Shown: positions 21,956 through 31,390 of the stretch, one piece after another | Numbering within the stretch: position 1 is the stretch's first letter | Layout: every line of letters starts with the position of its first letter | Assembly: GCF_000372725.1 (NCBI RefSeq) | Contig: NW_005201851.1 | Coordinates: 29,683 to 93,682 of the forward strand | Direction: 5' to 3' | DNA: 64,000 nt | Source: Emiliania huxleyi CCMP1516 | Taxonomy: Eukaryota > Haptophyta > Isochrysidales > Noelaerhabdaceae | Program-made: the position numbers and the translations under genes | Notes under the pieces: generated by a model | What the model was told of the DNA's origin: nothing | Seen by the model: the letters and a program-made list of their open reading frames with translations, nothing else | The model's database searches: none

Positions 21956-22219
21956 GCAAGGCGCGCCCGACGCAGCCCGTGAATTGCGCCATACGGCTCT
22001 AGGAGCGACCTCCATGGGGGCCCAATTGTGAACTGACATTTGATACGCAAATTTGATACTCGTCGGACATTTGATTTTTCGGTTTGCGCCCCCTCGAGCC
22101 GGGTTTGAGCTTGGGGTTCACACCCGGCCACAACAAAGGAGTAGGCATATCGTCTGGCAAGCGCGCAGTAGGGCGTGTGACTGTGTAGAGAGAGCAGCAA
22201 GTGGCGAGAGCTGGCTCCG
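21956..22219. other. Unassigned sequence replacing the end of RCC1 copy 3
   Basis: These 264 bp follow the breakpoint of the truncated RCC1 copy. They include a short AT-rich run (about 22027-22078) but no recognisable gene. Confidence 0.4.
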
Positions 22220-23220
22220 TCAGCGGTGATTGCCAGACTGTGCTGCCACCCAGCCGACACAGCGATCACGCGCCGCCCCGCCAAGGCCTCGATCTTCTTC
22301 GGCAGCAGCTGGTTTTGCTCGTCGCCGTGGCCTAACCGGCCTTGGCCTCCATTGCCCCAGCTCCAAACGGCACCGTCGGCGGTGACGGCGACGCTGTGGG
22401 ATGCTCCTGCCGACACAGCGACGACGCGTCTGCCAGCCAAGGCCTCGACCTCCTTGGGCAGCAGCTGGCTGTACTGGTCGCCGTGGCCCAACTGGCCTTC
22501 GTCTCCGTCGCCCCAGCTCCAGACAGCGCCAGCGGCGGTGAGGGCGAGGCTGTGGCTGCCTCCAGCCGACATAGCGAAGACGCGCTGGCCAGCCAAGGCC
22601 TCGATCTTCTTGGGCAGCCACTCGGTCAGCGCGTCGCCGTGGCCCAACTGGCCTCCCTCGCCCCAGCTCCAGACAGTGCCGCTGCCGGTGAGGGCGAGGT
22701 TGTGCCATGTTCCAGCCGACACACTCACAGCGCGCTCAACGCCCAGCGTCGAAGGGAGGCGGGTCGGCGTGTTGAGCCGCGTCACACCCTCGCCGTGCCC
22801 GAGTAGTCCCGGCTGCCAGCTCGCAGCCTTGCCGCACGACGAGAGCCGCCCCTCGCCGTCGATGAAGAGGCTGTGAGTTTGTCGGCCTGCCGCCGCCCTC
22901 ACCGGCGGGTTGGACTCGCGCAGCAGCGCCGAATAGCACAGCCACCGCACGGCGCAGCCCTCGCCCTCTGGCAGCGCCGGCAGCTCGAAGCCGCGCTCTT
23001 GCGCCCACAAGCGGATGCCCTCCACCGCAAGCGAGGCGTGAAAGAGGAGAGAGACGGCCGCGACGCGAGTGATGTCGGCGGGGTCGCAGTGAGAGACGAC
23101 GCGCACGAGGAGCTCCGTGGGGAGGTCGAGGAGGCGGGCGGGCGGCGGCGTGTCTGGAGAGGGGGCAGCGGTGGAGGCGGTGGCGAGGCGGCGCGAGCGG
23201 CGGCGCGGCGGGGCAGACAT
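22220..23220 (-). pseudogene. F-box/RCC1-repeat protein, copy 3, 3'-truncated
   Basis: The ATG at 23220 is preceded on the minus strand by the leader box AATTCTTTTCCTCGCGA (one mismatch). The product opens with the same basic leader, F-box (LLDLPTELLVRVVSHCD) and RCC1 repeats as copy 2, with near-identity over about 330 residues. One repeat present in copy 2 is missing. Homology ends abruptly at LAITADGA near 22220. The frame then runs on through unrelated sequence to 21937. At least the last one to two blades are lost, so a closed propeller is unlikely. It is head-to-head with the RlmA-like gene, the two start codons being 113 bp apart. Confidence 0.8.
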
Positions 23221-23333
23221 CGCGAGGAAAAGAATTTTTTCGTGTTTGCTTGGAAAGAAAGAACAGCGGGGCGCCTCTCTCCCCTCGACCCTGCACCCAC
23301 TGGCCTCTCGCTCGCTGCAACATTGCCACCGCC
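23221..23333. promoter_or_regulatory. Shared divergent promoter region (113 bp)
   Basis: This short spacer lies between the start codons of RCC1 copy 3 (minus) and the RlmA-like gene (plus). It contains the leader box on the minus strand (23220-23236) and no TATA box. Confidence 0.4.
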
Positions 23334-25088
23334 ATGGCCCTCGTGGCCGCTGCCCTCGCTCGCCTGCCCGCCTCCGCCGCAGCGCTCTCGCTTCCGGCGG
23401 CGTCCGCGGCGCGCGCACCCGTCGCGTACCGCTGCCCATCGTGCGGCGACCCGCTCCTGCCGACCTCCTCCGGCTCCCTCCGCTGCCGCAATGGGCACTC
23501 GGTCGACGCGGCGCGCGAGGGCCACCACCACCTTCTTCGGCGGCCGCTCTCTGCAAAGGTGGCCGAGGAGGCGGACCAGGTCGCGCGAGCCGCCAGAGCT
23601 TTCCACGACGGCGGCAGCTTTGACGCGGCCGCCGACGCAATCGCGGCCGAGGTGGTGCGAGCGCTCCTCGACGGCCCGCAGCCCGCCGCGGGGCGGGGCG
23701 CGCGGCGCGAACTGCTCGCCGCTGGCTGCGGCGACGGCCTCATCCTCCGCCGCATCGAGAGAGCGTTGCGGCAGAGAGGGAGCGATTTGGGCGGCGGTGG
23801 CGGCGGCGGTGGCGACGGCAGCAGCAGCTGCGGCGGCGGCGGCGGCGGCGGCGGCGACGGCGTGTGCAGCCCGGCGGTTGGGTTGTGGGGCGTGGACACC
23901 GCCAAGCGGGCGGTCAAGGCCGCGGCGAAGCGGCAGCCCTCCGCGCGCTTCGCCGTCGCGTCGCCGCACGCGCTTCCCTTCTCCGATGGCTGCTTCGACC
24001 TGGCGGCTGCCCTCGGCCTGCGCCGGCGGAGCCTGCGGGCGTGAACGGCGCCTCTCCACCCGGATGGCTGCGAACAGGTGCTGTCTGCCTTTGCGCCGGC
24101 GCGGATGGGAGAGGCGTCGCTCACCGGTTCATGACTTGGCTCGCTGAGGGCGGAGGAGTGTCGAGATGAGTAGGCGCCGCGGGACGAGATGTGCCGCTCG
24201 CTCGAGCTGCGCGAGACGGTACGCGAGATCGGTCGAGATTAGGCGCCGTGGGACGAGATGTGCCGTGTGCTGCGGCCGGGCGGCGCCGTCGTCGTCGCCC
24301 GCGGAGGCGCCGCGCCATCAGAGGGAGCTGCGCCAGCTCCGTTAATCAATGTGGATGCCGAGATGGTGCCTGCGGATCAGGTGCCGCGCCATCGGAGCTG
24401 CGCCTACGTCCGTTGAGGAAGGACTGACGGCCAGGTGGTGGACGGGTCAGGTCCGCGCCATCTGCGAGAGCTGCGTGCGCTGGCGGGCGCACCGGTCTAC
24501 TCGGAGCCCAAGCAGGTGAAAGCCAGTCTTAAACCCACGCACGCACGCACGCACGCACACGCGTGCGCGCGCGCACACACACACGCACACACACGCACAC
24601 ATGCACACAACACCGCTCTCCCACGCACTGGGCCTCGCACTTTCAATGCGCGGCTCCTGTCTTCAGACGACGGGGGGGGGGGGGGGGGTTGCCACCCGCT
24701 GGTGCCCCGCCGCCTCGTGCGCGTGCGGAGACGGTGCGGCCAACGCCCCCTCCCCTCAGGTCTCCGCCCAAAGTCCCCTTCCCCTCAGGGCTCCGCCGGC
24801 CAGGGCGAAAAGTACACCCGCCTCGAGCTGCAGAGGAGGTACCGCGGAGACGCGCTCGAGGCGCTCTGCGGGATGACGCCATTCTGCCGCAAGGCGCCGC
24901 GCGAGGGCAAGGCCGCGCTGCGCCGCGCCGCCGCCGCCGACGCCGCCGCCGATGCCGCCGGTGGCGGCGCCGGTGGCGGCGCCGATGGCGGCGGCGGGCT
25001 GGACGTCACTTTGGACGTGATCACATCGACGCATCGGGTGTGGCTGGGCACGGGGGGCTTTGCGGAGTGTCCGGAGGCGCTGTACTGA
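23334..25088 (+). CDS. RlmA-like rRNA guanine-N1 methyltransferase
   Basis: SAM-dependent methyltransferase resembling bacterial RlmA, which methylates a guanine N1 in large-subunit rRNA. The N-terminus MALVAAALARLPASAAALS looks like an organelle-targeting leader. A zinc-binding segment follows (YRCPSCGDPLL...LRCRNGHSVDAAREGHH), then motif I (LLAAGCGDGLIL), LWGVDTAKRAVKAAAKR, FAVASPHALPFSDGCFDLA and, in later exons, VLSAFAPARM, DEMCRVLRPGGAVVVARGG, HLRELRALAGAPVYSEPKQ and a final exon at 24804-25088 ending VTLDVITSTHRV...ALY. Intron 1 ends with a 39-nt hairpin element (24039-24077). Another intron has a 26-bp duplicate (TAGGCGCCG.GGGACGAGAT) at both ends, and the last (24516-24803) carries the CA-headed repeat. 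A Gly/Ala insert of about 35 residues splits the methyltransferase fold. Organelle location is inferred. Confidence 0.75.
24039..24077 (+). repeat. 39-nt hairpin introner-like sequence (RlmA-like gene)
   Basis: It reads GCGTGAACGGCGCCTCTCCA, then CCCGGATGGCTGCGAACAG. It has the same length and layout as the element in the myosin gene, with about ten differences. The exon resumes at 24078 (VLSAFAPAR). The 30 bp before the element resemble the start of that exon (TGCGCCGGCG shared), consistent with an aged target-site duplication. Confidence 0.6.
24537..24760 (+). repeat. CA-headed dispersed repeat, copy B (inside an intron)
   Basis: CACG/CA repeats (about 24537-24610) are followed by CCCACGCACTGGGCCTCGCA, CTTTCAATGCGCGGCTCCTG and a poly-G run. 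It then has GTGCCCCGCCGCCTCGTGCG, matching the tail of copies at 21674 and 61797. It makes up most of the last intron of the RlmA-like gene. Confidence 0.65.
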
Positions 25089-25308
25089 GCACATGCCTGT
25101 TGCGCTAGCTACTAAATGTATGATCTCATCACATAAGACGGGCGCCCAGGGCGAAAAAAAAGGTGGCAGAACGAACGAGAAGACCCATTCTGACCCAATA
25201 CCCGGCTAGTTCGAGGCGGCGCGATACGAGGGCGCAATACGAGTATACAGAGAGCGGCAAAGCGGACAAGCGAGTTTCTGAGCCACCCGCCTGTTCGCCT
25301 TCGACGCC

Positions 25309-25599
25309 TCACGTGTTGAGGTTGCTAAACACAGACGGCGGCGGTGGCGGGCCACTGGCGGCGCCGGCAAAGAAGTAGTAGTAGATGAGCGGGCCCACGG
25401 CAACCAGCATGAGCATGATCCCTCCCGCCACATCAGTCGCCTCGCGCTCCTCTGGCGTCGCCTCGCGTGCCTTGGCCTTGCTGTACCGAAGATACGTGTC
25501 TGCCGTGTCGACCAGACCACCAAGGCCCTTTCTCGGCGGCGCCGGCTTTGCGGTGGCCCTCTCCCTTCCGTCGCGCTCGCGCGAGGACTTCTTCGCCAT
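25309..25599 (-). CDS. Small single-span membrane protein
   Basis: A 96-residue frame runs from ATG 25599 to TGA 25309-25311. The N-terminus is basic (MAKKSSRERDGRERATAKP), followed by a charged segment (YLRYSKAKAREATPEE), one strong transmembrane helix around residues 57-78 (GIMLMLVAVGPLIYYYFFAG) and a short Pro-rich tail. The layout fits a tail-anchored or single-pass membrane protein of unknown function. It lies just downstream of, and on the same strand as, the MAPEG-like gene. Confidence 0.6.
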   Translation of the reverse strand: MAKKSSRERDGRERATAKPAPPRKGLGGLVDTADTYLRYSKAKAREATPEEREATDVAGGIMLMLVAVGPLIYYYFFAGAASGPPPPPSVFSNLNT

Positions 25600-25773
25600 G
25601 ATATGTGTCGCGCGTCCGACTCGACTGGGCTGCTTGCCGATCGTGGAGGGCGAACGACGGCAAATTAGGCGCGGGGCGTGCGGCTAGTTGGGCTTGAAAA
25701 GAGGAATAAAACGGGGAAATTCGCCCACCGTAGTAGGTCTCATCTTTAAAATGAACTCTAGGCGCCGGTCTCC

Positions 25774-27360
25774 TCAGGACAACGAGAGGAGCTTCTCCTC
25801 CAGCTTCTCCTGCGTCTCCTCTGGCGATCCCCCGTCGGGCGCGACGCTGTTGTCCACAAACGTGCACGCAGTGGCGGCCACGATGATGCCAGCACCAACC
25901 AAGCTCTGCATCGTTGCGTCCTCGCCGGCGGCCTACGGCACGGCACGGCCGAAGAGGAGTCTATACAAGTTTGTGGGGCACCGGGCGCGCGCGGTAGTGT
26001 GCTGGCCTGGATCGTGAGGTATGCGATTCGCAGCATGAGCATCCACGCCGCCGCGAAGAAGGCCGTGCGCAGAAGCGGCGGGTTGCACCACACCACAAAG
26101 TAGTGAGCTGCGCGAAAGCCCAAGATGTACGGCAGGTGGAGGTCCTCCTGCACGCGGAGCGAGTCCGCAGCCAGGACTAGGCCTATTCAAGCCCAAGGAT
26201 GTCAAGAGCTAGAGTGGGCACGACACCGGCGATAGCGGCAAGGCGAGGTCCGATGAGGCTGGGAAGGCACTCGCCAGCCATGTGGAGATGCGCGGCCTTG
26301 GCGCGCTGAATCCAGCCCGACTCGACCATCTCCTTGTTGTAGTACGTCAGCTTGAGAATCCCGTTCGCTGGGATCCGCCCGAGGTCATACGGAATAAACA
26401 GCAGCAGCGTGAAGACACTGATCGCGCTGAGCATCTCGAGGTTGAGCCAGCCGGCATCGAGGTTGTCCATGTTCAGGAGCTCGAGCGCGACGAGATACGC
26501 GCAACACATGCACACGGCCCAGCCGGCGACAAAGCCGACGGTCCGCGCGAAGGGAATGTTGACGTACGCAGCGAGGTAGTGGAAGCAGCGCGCCGCGAGG
26601 AAGTAGAGCGCGAGCTGAGGCGCACCTTGCACGGCCAACTCATCGAAACTTTGCAGGCGCGCGGCCACCAGGAAGATGCCCACAAAGGGAGGCAGGTTCT
26701 CCTTGGCCATGTTGAGGTGAGCCGCCTTGCCGCGCACAAGCCAGTCACTCTCAACGATGTCGTTGTAGTACGTCAGCTTGAGGATGCCGTTGGCAGGGAT
26801 GCGACCAAGGTCATAAGGGACAAAGAGCAGCAACGTGAAGACGCAGGTGGCCGTGATAAGAGCAAAGGTCTTCTCCCCTTCGCTCGGCGCCTCGAGTGCC
26901 GAGTAGGCCCCGTAGACGAGGTACGCTACGTACATGGACGCGGCCCAGCCGGCGACGAAGCCCAGGGTTCGGGCAAAGGGCGGGTTGAGGATTGCCCCAA
27001 AGAAATGCACCAGGCGCCCGCAGCAGAACACCGCCGCTGGCCCTGCGAGACCCACCACGCCGAGCCCGTGCGCGGAGAGAGCGATTCCTGCGGCAGCCAT
27101 GGCAGCGGCGGCAGTGAGAGTGGCGACAGCCGCATGTAGTGTCATCAGCAGCGGGGCTGACCGATGAACGGTGTGAGATTTTCAGCCGTGAGGTTCTTGT
27201 GTGCGGCGCGGACACGGTTTGAGACATTGAGCTCCCTGGTGCCAGTGACATATTTCGTCAACGGCAAGAGGCCATTGACGAGGGCCCTCCGCGCGGTGGC
27301 GGGAACGAACGCCACCAATCCAAGCACGCACGCGTACACCAGCAGTAAGAGTTCGTCCAT
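25774..27360 (-). CDS. Membrane protein with three MAPEG-like modules
   Basis: MAPEG proteins are small membrane enzymes of glutathione and eicosanoid metabolism. The start at ATG 27360 (MDELLLLVYACVLGLVAFVP) is hydrophobic. Module 1 reads RVRAAHKNLTAENLTPFI and CGRLVHFFGAILNPPFARTL; module 2 reads RGKAAHLNMAKENLPPFVGI and ARCFHYLAAYVNIPFARTVG; module 3 reads QRAKAAHLHMAGECLPSLIG and FRAAHYFVVWCNPPLLRTAF. Each module matches the RAxxAHxN...ENxPxF and AxRxxHYxxY signature. Exon 3 is 26182-26007 and exon 4 is 25932-25774; the GC donor at 26006 is clear. Near 27150-27165 the frame shifts between PFIG and LLMTLHAA, which needs a tiny intron or an indel. A C-terminal helix (LVGAGIIVAATACTFV) ends the protein. 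Substrate unknown. Confidence 0.7.
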
Positions 27361-27440
27361 CGTTGCTCGGAGCTCGGCGAAGCATTACCGAGTGTTGACT
27401 GCGGCCGTCCCCTGATCTTTCTTGAGCACTTGAGCACTAG

Positions 27441-27573
27441 TGGCGTGCGGCGGGGGAGGCGGAGGAGAGCGAGAGCGAGGAGCTGCAGCTGGGCGAGGAC
27501 TGGACCAAGCACACGACAGCGGATGGCGTTGCCTACTACTTCAACAAGAACACCGGCGAGACGACGTGGACGC

Positions 27574-27659
<86 letters not shown>

Positions 27660-27990
27660 GGTGGTGCGCCGGTCCGCAGGAGGGCCAAGCCGAGACCGGA
27701 GGCGCTAATCCCTCTCACTCGCGGTGGAGAGCCGTTTCCCCCTGTGGTTGCACCGTCGAGCGGGGGCATGTTCCCCCCGCCGTCCTTCGCGCAGGGGCCC
27801 GGCATGACGAGCTCGCCGTGGCTGGCTGCTGCGCCGGGCCCACGCGAGTGTGCGGAGCAGCTTGCGGTGCTCCGTGCCCAGGACAGGGCTTCCAAAGAGC
27901 AGGAGCAGATGCGGCGCACGGAGGAGATCGCACGCATGCAGGCGCGGATCGACGCGACTGGGTGCCGCCACTCAGCACATGTACATGTAG
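27441..27990 (+). CDS. WW-domain, proline-rich protein fragment
   Basis: After a possible acceptor (GCACTAG, 27434-27440) the plus strand reads GEAEESESEELQLGEDWTKH and then TTADGVAYYFNKNTGETTW. This is a canonical WW domain, which binds Pro-rich ligands. A pure CCG tract (about 27569-27658) follows and encodes some 30 prolines. Then comes a basic, Pro-rich part and a helix-prone segment (QLAVLRAQDRASKEQEQMRR). No upstream exon with a start codon was found between here and the divergent MAPEG gene (start 27360). The downstream end runs into poly-G tracts. It is probably a 5'-incomplete gene or fragment; splicing-factor or regulatory roles are typical for the family. Confidence 0.55.
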
Positions 27991-28676
27991 CGCGCAGGGG
28001 GGGGGGGGGGGGGCGCTGGAAGAGCGGGGGATTAGGGTTTTGGTCCCGGAGACTTGGGGGGGGGGGGGTCCCGACCCCCCCAGCAGCAGAGCGCTGCTGC
28101 TGGGGGGGGGGGGTCGGCCATGGCTTTAGATGTGCAGGGGGGGTACCGAGCAGGCTCCAGCGCACACGGTGTGCCACTCGCTCTCGCTCACACCGCGCTG
28201 TACCAGCGACTCGGGCATCGTACGCTGCAAGTTCTGAAGCGCCGCCCGGCTATCGAGGTGGAGACATACAGTGAAGTTGACGGCGCCGATGGGCGCGGTG
28301 GCAATGGCTCCATCAACGACGGGGGTGGCAACGACGGGCGGGTTGCGGGCCGGATGCTCCCTTGGCCGTGGTCGCCATCTCATCGAGGGGCCTTGGCCCG
28401 AGCCCGTCGATGGGTGAGGCCACAATCTAAACAGTAAAAAGTTGTGCTTTTTCTGAGCCCAACGATTAAGGAACGCTCGCCGCCGCCAGTCAGTAGCGAG
28501 CGGCTGCAGCATCACCACCTCCACCGACCGCCGCTCTCGCTCGGCGAGGCAGCGCCCGGCGGCGGCCTCTGCTTGCTCCATTCACCGTTCATTCCTGCGC
28601 CGTGTCTCCGCCTCGCCCCATCAAAACTCTATGGAAAGCCCCCAAAAGAAAACAATGTTTGACAGCGCCGACATTC
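27991..28676. other. Spacer with poly-G tracts
   Basis: About 690 bp. It contains G-runs at about 27998-28013, 28057-28068 and 28101-28112, the middle ones separated by CCCCCCAGCAGCAGAG, capable of hairpins. A segment at 28140-28280 has weak coding character on the plus strand, with no recognisable domain. Confidence 0.35.
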
Positions 28677-30614
28677 ATGCCGTTGGCACAGAGGCAGGGT
28701 TGGCTACTGCTGCTCTTCGTCGCCGACACCAACGCGTTCTCGACGCTACCACCGCCGACGAGCAAGATCCCGAACCCTTGCTACCCGCCCGGCGCGCCGG
28801 TCGACCCGAGCCCGGACTGCAAGGCACGTCGTCCCGACTCCCGAGCATGAGAGTCGGACGCCGGCCAAGTCATTCGGCAAACTCCCCGTAGGTTGGAAAC
28901 CAGATTTACAAAGGCTACACGTCCGCAAACTGCGAATATGACAACGGCTCGCCGAAAAATCTCCCATTCGACGAGGTCGCAACCGGCAACTTCAGCCAGT
29001 GCCTGATGCTCGCCAAACAGGCGTGGCTTCTGTCTTTATTACCCAAAAGCTAGGCCCACAGCGCCCTCTATGTTGGGTCAAGGCGGGCGCCTAGAAGAAG
29101 GCGCCGCCCCCCGAGGAGGAATCCCTGTCTCTCTCACGTGTCTCTCTCACGGAGCCGTCTGACCTGCCTCACATGACGCACGCCGTGTCAGGTTGTCGAC
29201 CTGAGCTTCGTTTGTTTGCAGCAGTCCTGTGAGGTGGGCATCTCGGGAGGCTACCACGCCGCCCGTCCAAGCGCCTTCTACACCGGCTCCCTGAAGTATC
29301 TTGAGCCATTCTACTCCGCCACCAAGCATGGAGGATGGACCGGAACAGTGAAGGATGCGAAGGAGGAGCTCGAGAAGACAGGCCATCAGGAATGCTCCAA
29401 GACCAGCCACCGCAGGCTCGACTCCTCAGTCTTCGAGGAACTTGCTGAGCTCGACGACTTCAAGGCGATGCAGTCTGGAGCGGCCGGTACTGACCCCGTC
29501 CCTCCCTCCCCCGGCTACGCGTTTCTGAACTGCTGGGCAACTGCCTACTTCACCGTTCTCCTCGATACGTGGCTCGGCGACGAAACAACGATCGTCGTCT
29601 TCGATGACTACGTCAAAAACACAAGCGTCGAATGGCGGGACGCAGCAATGGCTGGGCGCGTCGACAACGGCGCCGCTGGCAGCCCGGCCGTCGTGGTTGA
29701 CTGTGGCAGCAGCGGCTCGCGTCCAACCATCTTCAACACGACAGCGGGCGCCTGGCCGATCGCCATCGATGTCGACGATGCCATCTTGTCGAAGAAGACG
29801 CCGGGCATCTCCACGCAGGCCACGACCTGCAACAGGACGCTCAAGGCTTGCTATGAGGACTACTTCAAAGACATGATCCCCCAGCTCAAATCCGAGCTCC
29901 CGAAGTTGTTCCCCGGATCTGACGTTTACGACGTCCCCATCTACCTGCTCGCAACGGCCACTGGCGTTGTGATCCCTCTCCACGTACCCACCCCCCCAAC
30001 ACTTTAGCGCGCCACGTTTTTGCCGAGTAGGCCGGCATGCGCCTCAAGAATGACACCGAGGACGAGCAAATCTGGGACGCGGTGAAAGCGGTTTGGGCCG
30101 ACAATGGCATGCGGCTCAAGGAAGCAATGACGATTCCTGGCGATACTGAGGGCATCTACGGTCAGTTAACCTTGTAATGGACCTCACACCACACGCCTCC
30201 CACCGCCCTTCCCACACATCTCTCCTCGTCCGTTCCGTTCTCCTCGCAGGCTGGCAGGCGTTGAATTACGCTCTTTCCTCGGGCGCGAACGACACGGCAG
30301 GCTGGATCGACATCGGAGGGGCGAGCACCCAGATCACGTATGTTGCAACACATCCGCGCGTGCTTGAGCACGGCTACCCCAATACCCCTCTGAACCCAAG
30401 CGCCATCCCCGCAAAGCCAATGAAGCAGCTCTTCTCGCGGTCGTACATGCGCCACGGGCAGGACCAGGCGCGATGGATGATGCACTTGATGCTGAAGGCG
30501 GCCGACCCTTTTGGTGCTGGGCAGAGCGGGGGTGTCACAGGTGGATCGGATCGTGGGGTGGCGCGCAAGAACCCCCATATCCATATCGTCGGCGGGGTGG
30601 CGCTGCCCCCATAG
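28677..30614 (+). CDS. Secreted apyrase (GDA1/CD39 family) with permuted domain order
   Basis: Apyrases hydrolyse nucleoside tri- and diphosphates. The first ATG (28677) opens a signal peptide (MPLAQRQGWLLLLFVADTNA). Next comes what is normally the C-terminal half: NPCYPPGAP, YKGYTSANCEY, FSQCLMLAKQ, RPSAFYTGSLKYLEPFYS, CWATAYFTVLLDTWLG and SVEWRDAAM. The normal N-terminal half follows in the same frame: ACR1 VVVDCGSSGSR, ACR2 ATAGMRLK, ACR3 GDTEGIYGWQALNY, ACR4 GWIDIGGASTQITY, then RWMMHLMLKA. Introns lie at about 28830-28890, 29032-29218, 29955-30034 (GC donor) and 30160-30249 (GT-AG). The cut falls exactly where PCY would follow LMLKA in ordinary apyrases. The C-terminal end is unsure; it runs into a short repeat (CATATCGTCGGCGGG). 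Confidence 0.75.
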
Positions 30615-30796
30615 CGTGGGTGGTCCATATCGTCGGCGGGGGTGGCGCTGCCATATCCATAGCGCGCAAGAACGAGGTCCCCCTCGTCCGAAGAGATGTG
30701 CAGGTTGATGCTTGGAGAATCCTCCCATCTCTCCCATCTCTCCCATCTCCACATCATTCTTCTCAGGTCATACTGACTGGGTTTCTCGCATGAAGT

Positions 30797-30828
30797 GTAC
30801 CTGTGTTAGTGCCAGTGCGCGCCAGTCC
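30797..30828. repeat. Dispersed 32-bp repeat copy
   Basis: Thirty-two bases beginning GTACCTGTGTTAGTGCCAGT are identical, in reverse complement, to part of each unit of the tandem array at 43363-43665. The sequence that follows (about 30868) has a diverged AAATTCTT...CTCGCAA box, as in the array. Confidence 0.7.
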
Positions 30829-31390
30829 GTGCCCGTGTCGTGCGAGGGAGCTTTGTTCTTTATGTTGTAAAATTCTTCTGACTTCTCGCAATCGTGTCAC
30901 TGATCAAACGGTCTGCCTGGTCGAAATAGGGGCACACACAAGTCACAACAGTCTCTCTCACAACACACAAGCAAGTAAGTTCTAAGTAAGCAAGTGCCAC
31001 AAATACGTCAATAAAAAGAATTTTAAAACCGACGGCTCGCGCTTAATCACCACTGACAGGTTAGGCCTAGCGGGCCCTTGATTTTACACCTCAGTGCGCA
31101 GCATTTTTCGAGCAAATTCCTCCTTTGGTTGGAGCTACTTGAGCCTTGAGACTGGTCAGATTCTCCAAGACATTGGACTTTCAGCCACGATGTTACCTTT
31201 CAAAATCGGCTCTCTGGCGGCTACTTCTAGCCCACGAACTGCTGGGTGGTGCCCACCACATGCTGGGGGGCTGGGGGGGGGCTCCCTGGAAGCGATGTCC
31301 CTGGATGCTCGTAGGAACCGTTCGTCCTTTGTCCGAGCAAACGCGCGCCCGATCACCCCGTTGAGCACGTGTGCAGGGTATCCGAGCGCA
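30829..31390. other. Intergenic stretch before the glycosyltransferase
   Basis: About 560 bp, AT-richer than its surroundings (30960-31030, with AAAAGAATTTTAAAA). The frame of the downstream gene is open back to 31094, with an ATG at 31190, but the signal peptide argues for the later start at 31391. Confidence 0.35.
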
